DNA of 9,311 bases, taken from the NCBI GenBank assembly GCA_020627525.1, contig JAHDGP010000152.1, positions 1 to 9,311 on the forward strand, given 5' to 3'. The notes under the pieces are model-generated. The model was not told the DNA's origin, did not search any database, and worked only from the letters and a program-made list of their open reading frames with translations. The DNA comes from Bacteroidota bacterium. GTDB lineage: Bacteria; Bacteroidota; Bacteroidia; Chitinophagales; UBA2359. Shown in pieces: positions 6,685 to 9,311 of the stretch (positions within the stretch are counted from its first letter, which is position 1; each line of letters starts with the position of its first letter). Both the position numbers and the translations under genes were made by a program.

Positions 6685-7098
6685 TTAACTTACTTCTTTT
6701 GCGATTAAATATTCATTTTTTCCAATTGAAATATAATAGAGTGGGTATAAAAATATAAGAGCGACCAATCCTAATAAAATTATCAAATCAATGCCTACAA
6801 CGAATTTTATAAAAAAGAACAAACCTACAATACCAAGAATTAATGGTATAATGACATTGCCATATTTGAATCCAGAAATCTCAATAGTCTTTGTTTGGTC
6901 ATCTTGGATTTTGAAATCCAACTCTTTGCTTTGACACCAGTCAACTTTGGCTGTTAATTTATGTTTACCAGTTTCAATATCAAACTCTTTGGTTTCTCCA
7001 TTTGCTATTTCTCCAACTTTTTTTCCATCAATATAAATATCAAAGCTTCTTGCACGGTTGTTCAATTCTGATGTTCTCTTTACTTTTAATTTAGTCAT
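6685..7098 (-). CDS. Small PEGA-like protein with two transmembrane helices
   Basis: Starting at the ATG at 7098-7096 the product has 137 residues: a short beta-rich N-terminal part (about 1-75) and two C-terminal hydrophobic helices (about 80-100 and 102-123). The segment FDIYIDGKKVGEIANGE (19-35) followed by the 'etGKHKLTAKV' strand (42-52) is the usual layout of a PEGA-like carbohydrate- or envelope-associated domain ('vyvDGkxvGxtp... l..GxHxv'). A longer reading frame exists from a TTG at 7158, but a promoter-like element lies inside that extension (7129-7160), and the extension has no recognisable content, so the ATG is preferred. No signal peptide is seen; the membrane topology is not certain. 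The next gene starts 12 bases downstream. The function is unknown. Confidence 0.72.
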   Translation of the reverse strand: MTKLKVKRTSELNNRARSFDIYIDGKKVGEIANGETKEFDIETGKHKLTAKVDWCQSKELDFKIQDDQTKTIEISGFKYGNVIIPLILGIVGLFFFIKFVVGIDLIILLGLVALIFLYPLYYISIGKNEYLIAKEVS

Positions 7099-7160
7099 TT
7101 TGGGTATTTCTATGAATTTTATAAGACCTAAATTTACAGTTTTTTCTAAAATACCCAAAA
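7098..7160. repeat. Perfect 12-bp inverted repeat flanking the promoter region of the PEGA-like gene
   Basis: TTTTGGGTATTT (7098-7109) and AAATACCCAAAA (7149-7160) are exact reverse complements separated by 39 bases. One arm lies over the putative -33 element, the other over the leader and start of the PEGA-like gene. A 12-bp perfect repeat with a GGGTA core is unlikely by chance at this spacing, even in AT-rich DNA. It could be a pair of operator sites or a long-loop stem in the leader RNA; the choice is inferred. Confidence 0.5.
7129..7160 (-). promoter_or_regulatory. Putative promoter of the PEGA-like/lipoprotein/methyltransferase/SUKH unit
   Basis: On the minus strand TTTTG (7160-7156) and TAAATTTA (7136-7129) are 19 bases apart, matching the Bacteroidota TTTG / TAnnTTTG promoter form except for the last base. 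Transcription would start near 7122, about 25 bases before the ATG at 7098. The element would let the four downstream genes be expressed apart from the AHSA1-type gene, whose stop is 71 bases upstream of the ATG. Confidence 0.45.
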
Positions 7161-7169
7161 GTAATGTCT

Positions 7170-7607
7170 CTATTCTTTCAGCAATTCTTTCATTTTAGGA
7201 ATCACCAAATCTATCCATCCATTTTTCGATTCTTCATACCGATTTGCTCCGTTTTCTGCTTCTGAAAAATCTCCTTGTGTAATGATGAGTTGCGTTCCTC
7301 CATCTACCTCATCTAATTCATAAGTCAGGTTTACATGGTTTTTAGGAATGTCTTCCATATCTGCATTGGGATCAAAGGTGGTAGAAGTAATTTTTTTCAT
7401 TTCTTGATATTCCAATATTTTTCCAGTTACATAAACGACCTCTTGTCCATCTTCCGTCTTGCCCTTCCAATCTATTGCGCTTCCTACTTTCCAGTCTGAG
7501 ATAATTTCACAACCAAACATGTACTCTTTGGTCATTGCTGGATTTGTCAGTAAGTCCCAAACTTTTTCGATACTGGATTTGAATATCATTTCTTCCTTAA
7601 AGATCAT
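7170..7607 (-). CDS. AHSA1-type SRPBCC domain protein
   Basis: The 145-residue soluble protein spans a whole SRPBCC domain of the AHSA1 (activator of Hsp90 ATPase homologue-like) group. It opens with a strand and helix FKSSIEKVWDLLTNPAMTKE (9-28), then YMFGCEIISDWKVGSAIDWKG (29-49, the 'sDWkvGsxw.w.G' signature), VTGKILEYQEMKKI (60-73), NLTYELDEVDGGTQLIITQGDF (93-114, 'vtyeL...dggT.Ltlt'), and a closing helix from GWIDLVIPKMKELL (130-143). These proteins bind small hydrophobic ligands or act as environmental stress proteins; bacterial members have no established Hsp90 role, so no specific activity is claimed. The ATG at 7607-7605 is the natural start. It is the first gene of the minus-strand cluster. 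Confidence 0.88.
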   Translation of the reverse strand: MIFKEEMIFKSSIEKVWDLLTNPAMTKEYMFGCEIISDWKVGSAIDWKGKTEDGQEVVYVTGKILEYQEMKKITSTTFDPNADMEDIPKNHVNLTYELDEVDGGTQLIITQGDFSEAENGANRYEESKNGWIDLVIPKMKELLKE

Positions 7608-7648
7608 TGATTTTCAAATTTTGTTAAATTTTTATTTTAAATAATTTG

Positions 7649-7677
7649 AAGTTCCAAATTTGACAAGTTTTGAACTT
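7649..7677. repeat. Imperfect inverted repeat upstream of the AHSA1-type gene
   Basis: AAGTTC (7649-7654) pairs with GAACTT (7672-7677), and after one mismatch (7655 with 7671) AAA (7656-7658) pairs with TTT (7668-7670), leaving a 9-base centre. It lies about 45-70 bases upstream of the ATG at 7607, a position fitting an operator. No T-run makes it a terminator for a known gene. Confidence 0.3.
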
Positions 7678-7910
7678 AAAACATTACAAAATCGGGATTT
7701 TTTCTTGCACTATTGGGAGGAATTTTGATTTTTCTTGACAGCATTTGAATTGTATTTTTTTGATGATAACACCATCCGACAAACTTGCATTTTTCTTTTT
7801 TTTTCATTATTAGATAAATGGGTCTTTTAATTGAAATGCCAAAACGATGAATCAACAACCTTCGGCTTCAGTTTCTAGATTTTTTAATAGAATATATAAA
7901 TGCAATAAAA

Positions 7911-7949
7911 AGCAATGGTCTCTGCGCTGTTACCATACTGCTATTTTTT
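7911..7949 (+). terminator. Terminator-like hairpin in the protease leader region
   Basis: AGCA (7911-7914) plus ATGGT (7915-7919) pair with ACCAT (7932-7936) and TGCT (7939-7942), with a two-base bulge (7937-7938) and a 12-base loop, followed on the plus strand by six T's (7944-7949). On the minus strand the same stem is followed by TTTTTATT, so it could work in either direction. No gene ends just before it on either strand. It could therefore be a leader attenuator of the protease gene, whose ATG is 40 bases on, or the end of a small RNA. Function is inferred from structure only. Confidence 0.4.
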
Positions 7950-7989
7950 GCGCTTGAATCATATTATTTAATCAAAAAATATTATACTT

Positions 7990-9311
7990 ATGAAACGAAG
8001 GAATATTTTTATTTTATCCAACATTGTCGTATTGATGGTGATTGGATTTTTGCAGTCTGTGGATGTGAATGCACAATACATTGTTCGGAATCTAAGTGAT
8101 GCTGAATCAATGAGAGATGGTTTTTTTAACAATAAAATCAGTCCCCCTAATTTTGAAATGGAATATGTTGACTCAGAATACTTATACCATCAAAAACGCA
8201 AATTGCAAGATGCAGGTGAGCAAGTCGATTTTGTCCATGAACACATAGTAAACATTGATTTAAAAGCCAGTAATTCTTATAAAAGAAGCTTAAAAGGTGA
8301 TACTTGGAAAACCAAAATTTCATCACAAGGTGCCTCTGCTATTAGTGTTGAGTTCGATGAATTTTACATACCTGATGGTGGTCGTCTTTATATCTATTCT
8401 GATGATGGAAGAATTGTACAAGGACCTATAACCAGCAGGTTAAACAAAGAAATTTTTTCTAATATACCTGTGCCTGGAGAAGCTATAATTTTGGAATATG
8501 AAGAGCCAAGAAGTTTAAGACAAAAAGGTTCTTTAGTAATTAAAAAGGTTTATCATAATTATGATAAAGATGAATATTACAATGATTATAAACAGTATGC
8601 TAATTGCTTAGATGGAAAATGTGTACAAAAAAGAGCTGTTTGTAAAATTACAACATCAAATGGCAGTCATGTTTGTACAGGAACAATGATAAACAATACT
8701 GAAGAAGATTTTACTCCATATATTTTTACAGCAAAACATTGTTTTGGATCAGTAGGTACATTGCAGCCACCATCTTATTTGAAATTTGTTTTTAATTATA
8801 TTAGACCAAATTGTTCAGGAGCTAAAGATAGTAGTTATTTGGTGATTTATGATGGTGCTGAGTTTATCTCAGAAGCTCCAAACAAATCTTGTCCTGATAA
8901 CAGAATTACAAACATTGATAGCTTGGATACAGATTTTCATTTGTTAAAATTGTCAAACTATAATGGTGATACAAATTTCGATAGATTGACTGGAATTCAT
9001 TTTGCTGGATGGACAAGAGATTACGATTCTGCCAACCCTCCTGATTCAACATTCTCACTTCATCATAGATATGGATGGCTTATGGATTATACTAAATCCT
9101 ATGATCCACCAGGTACTCATTCTTATTACGGATTTAGTTGTTTTATTAATCCACCGCCATCTGCAGGATGTCTTCCCAAATTTGGATGTGATGATGGGGA
9201 AACAGTATGGAGAGTGTCTTATGATGAACAGACTACTGGAAACGGTTCATCTGGAAGTAGTTTGTTCGATCCTAATGGATATATAATTGGTCAATTGGTT
9301 GGTCCCATGGG
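7990..9311 (+). CDS. Secreted trypsin-fold serine protease, lysyl-endopeptidase-like (3'-partial)
   Basis: The frame is open from the ATG at 7990 to the window end (440 full codons, no stop). Residues 1-28 form a Sec signal peptide with basic start, hydrophobic core (about 6-22) and cleavage likely after V-N-A28, before Gln29. A pro-region of about 180 residues follows, containing FYIPDGGRLYIYSDDG (125-140), typical of lysyl endopeptidase precursors. The catalytic domain carries CTGTMINN (229-236), the His250 motif FTAKHC (246-251), the Asp315 motif TDFHLLKL (314-321), GWTR (340-343), and the Ser421 motif GNGSSGSS (417-424) followed by GYIIGQLVGP (430-439). The triad is complete, as in Achromobacter protease I. 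Many cysteines suggest disulfides after export. Lys specificity cannot be checked from this. Bacteroidota homologues often carry a C-terminal type 9 secretion sorting domain, which would lie outside the window. Confidence 0.92.
   Translation, partial: MKRRNIFILSNIVVLMVIGFLQSVDVNAQYIVRNLSDAESMRDGFFNNKISPPNFEMEYVDSEYLYHQKRKLQDAGEQVDFVHEHIVNIDLKASNSYKRSLKGDTWKTKISSQGASAISVEFDEFYIPDGGRLYIYSDDGRIVQGPITSRLNKEIFSNIPVPGEAIILEYEEPRSLRQKGSLVIKKVYHNYDKDEYYNDYKQYANCLDGKCVQKRAVCKITTSNGSHVCTGTMINNTEEDFTPYIFTAKHCFGSVGTLQPPSYLKFVFNYIRPNCSGAKDSSYLVIYDGAEFISEAPNKSCPDNRITNIDSLDTDFHLLKLSNYNGDTNFDRLTGIHFAGWTRDYDSANPPDSTFSLHHRYGWLMDYTKSYDPPGTHSYYGFSCFINPPPSAGCLPKFGCDDGETVWRVSYDEQTTGNGSSGSSLFDPNGYIIGQLVGPM

Larger units (their letters stand above)
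7608..7989. other. Intergenic region between divergent AHSA1-type and protease genes
   Basis: This 382-base stretch separates divergent genes and must hold both promoters. It is AT-rich and contains two hairpin-forming sequences (7649-7677 and 7911-7949). Short open frames exist on the plus strand (7847-7957, 36 codons) and on the minus strand (7676-7858, 60 codons), but neither shows recognisable domains, coding bias or a ribosome-binding site, so neither is called. No convincing -33/-7 promoter pair was found for either gene, and no tRNA, insertion sequence or repeat array. Confidence 0.6.

Noticed and set aside
7099..7158. N-terminal extension of the PEGA-like gene from a TTG at 7158
   Set aside because: The 20 extra residues look like random translation, the TTG is unsupported, and a good promoter-like element lies within the extension. 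The ATG at 7098 gives a natural start.
7676..7858. 60-codon minus-strand frame in the intergenic region, with an internal MKKKEK start
   Set aside because: It has no recognisable domain, no good ribosome-binding site and AT-driven Lys/Ile-rich composition, and it is not tightly linked to the next gene (68 bases away). Chance open frames of this size are common in such DNA.
9002..9286. 94-codon plus-strand frame inside the protease gene
   Set aside because: It is a shifted-frame shadow of the protease reading frame, which carries the full catalytic motifs through this stretch.

Overview
The window looks like chromosomal DNA of a member of the Bacteroidota, possibly a Saprospiraceae- or Flavobacteriia-like lineage. 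The reasons are low GC, weak or absent Shine-Dalgarno sequences, promoter-like elements of the TTG / TAnnTTTG type, a SUMF1-fold lipoprotein resembling the GldJ/GldK gliding lipoproteins, and a secreted lysyl-endopeptidase-like protease. The lineage is inferred from style and families; no rRNA or other marker gene is present. No tRNA, rRNA, CRISPR array, insertion sequence or integrase was seen.

Left part (1-4228). hemF (33-956, minus), the oxygen-dependent coproporphyrinogen III oxidase of heme synthesis, is divergent from a GTG-started short-chain dehydrogenase/reductase (1052-1753, plus). A 7-bp inverted repeat and a plausible SDR promoter lie between them. Three closely spaced plus-strand genes follow, probably an operon: a membrane-anchored SRPBCC protein (1855-2373), a YbfF/ABHD11-type alpha/beta hydrolase (2381-3142), and an unusual protein (3158-4228) that looks like the N-terminal ATPase-transducer half of GyrB/ParE with its ATP-binding residues lost.

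Middle part (4232-7607, minus). Five genes are packed head to tail and converge on the gyrB-like gene with only 3 bases between the stop codons. In transcription order they are an AHSA1-type SRPBCC protein, a small PEGA-like two-TM protein, a SUMF1/FGE-fold lipoprotein, a SAM methyltransferase carrying a hydrophobic two-helix insertion, and a SUKH (SMI1/KNR4)-like protein. The last four are separated by 12-34 bases. A promoter-like site flanked by a perfect 12-bp inverted repeat sits just upstream of the PEGA-like gene, so those four may form their own transcription unit. Several products should sit at the membrane, which suggests an envelope function, but no known pathway is recognised.

Right part (7608-9311). 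A 382-base intergenic stretch with two hairpin-forming sequences precedes a secreted trypsin-fold serine protease (7990 to beyond the window end) with signal peptide, long pro-region and complete His-Asp-Ser triad. It runs off the window without a stop codon.

The most interesting items are the catalytically degenerate stand-alone GyrB-like protein, the mixed membrane/lipoprotein/methyltransferase operon with its inverted-repeat promoter, and the terminator-like hairpin in front of the protease gene that no upstream gene explains.
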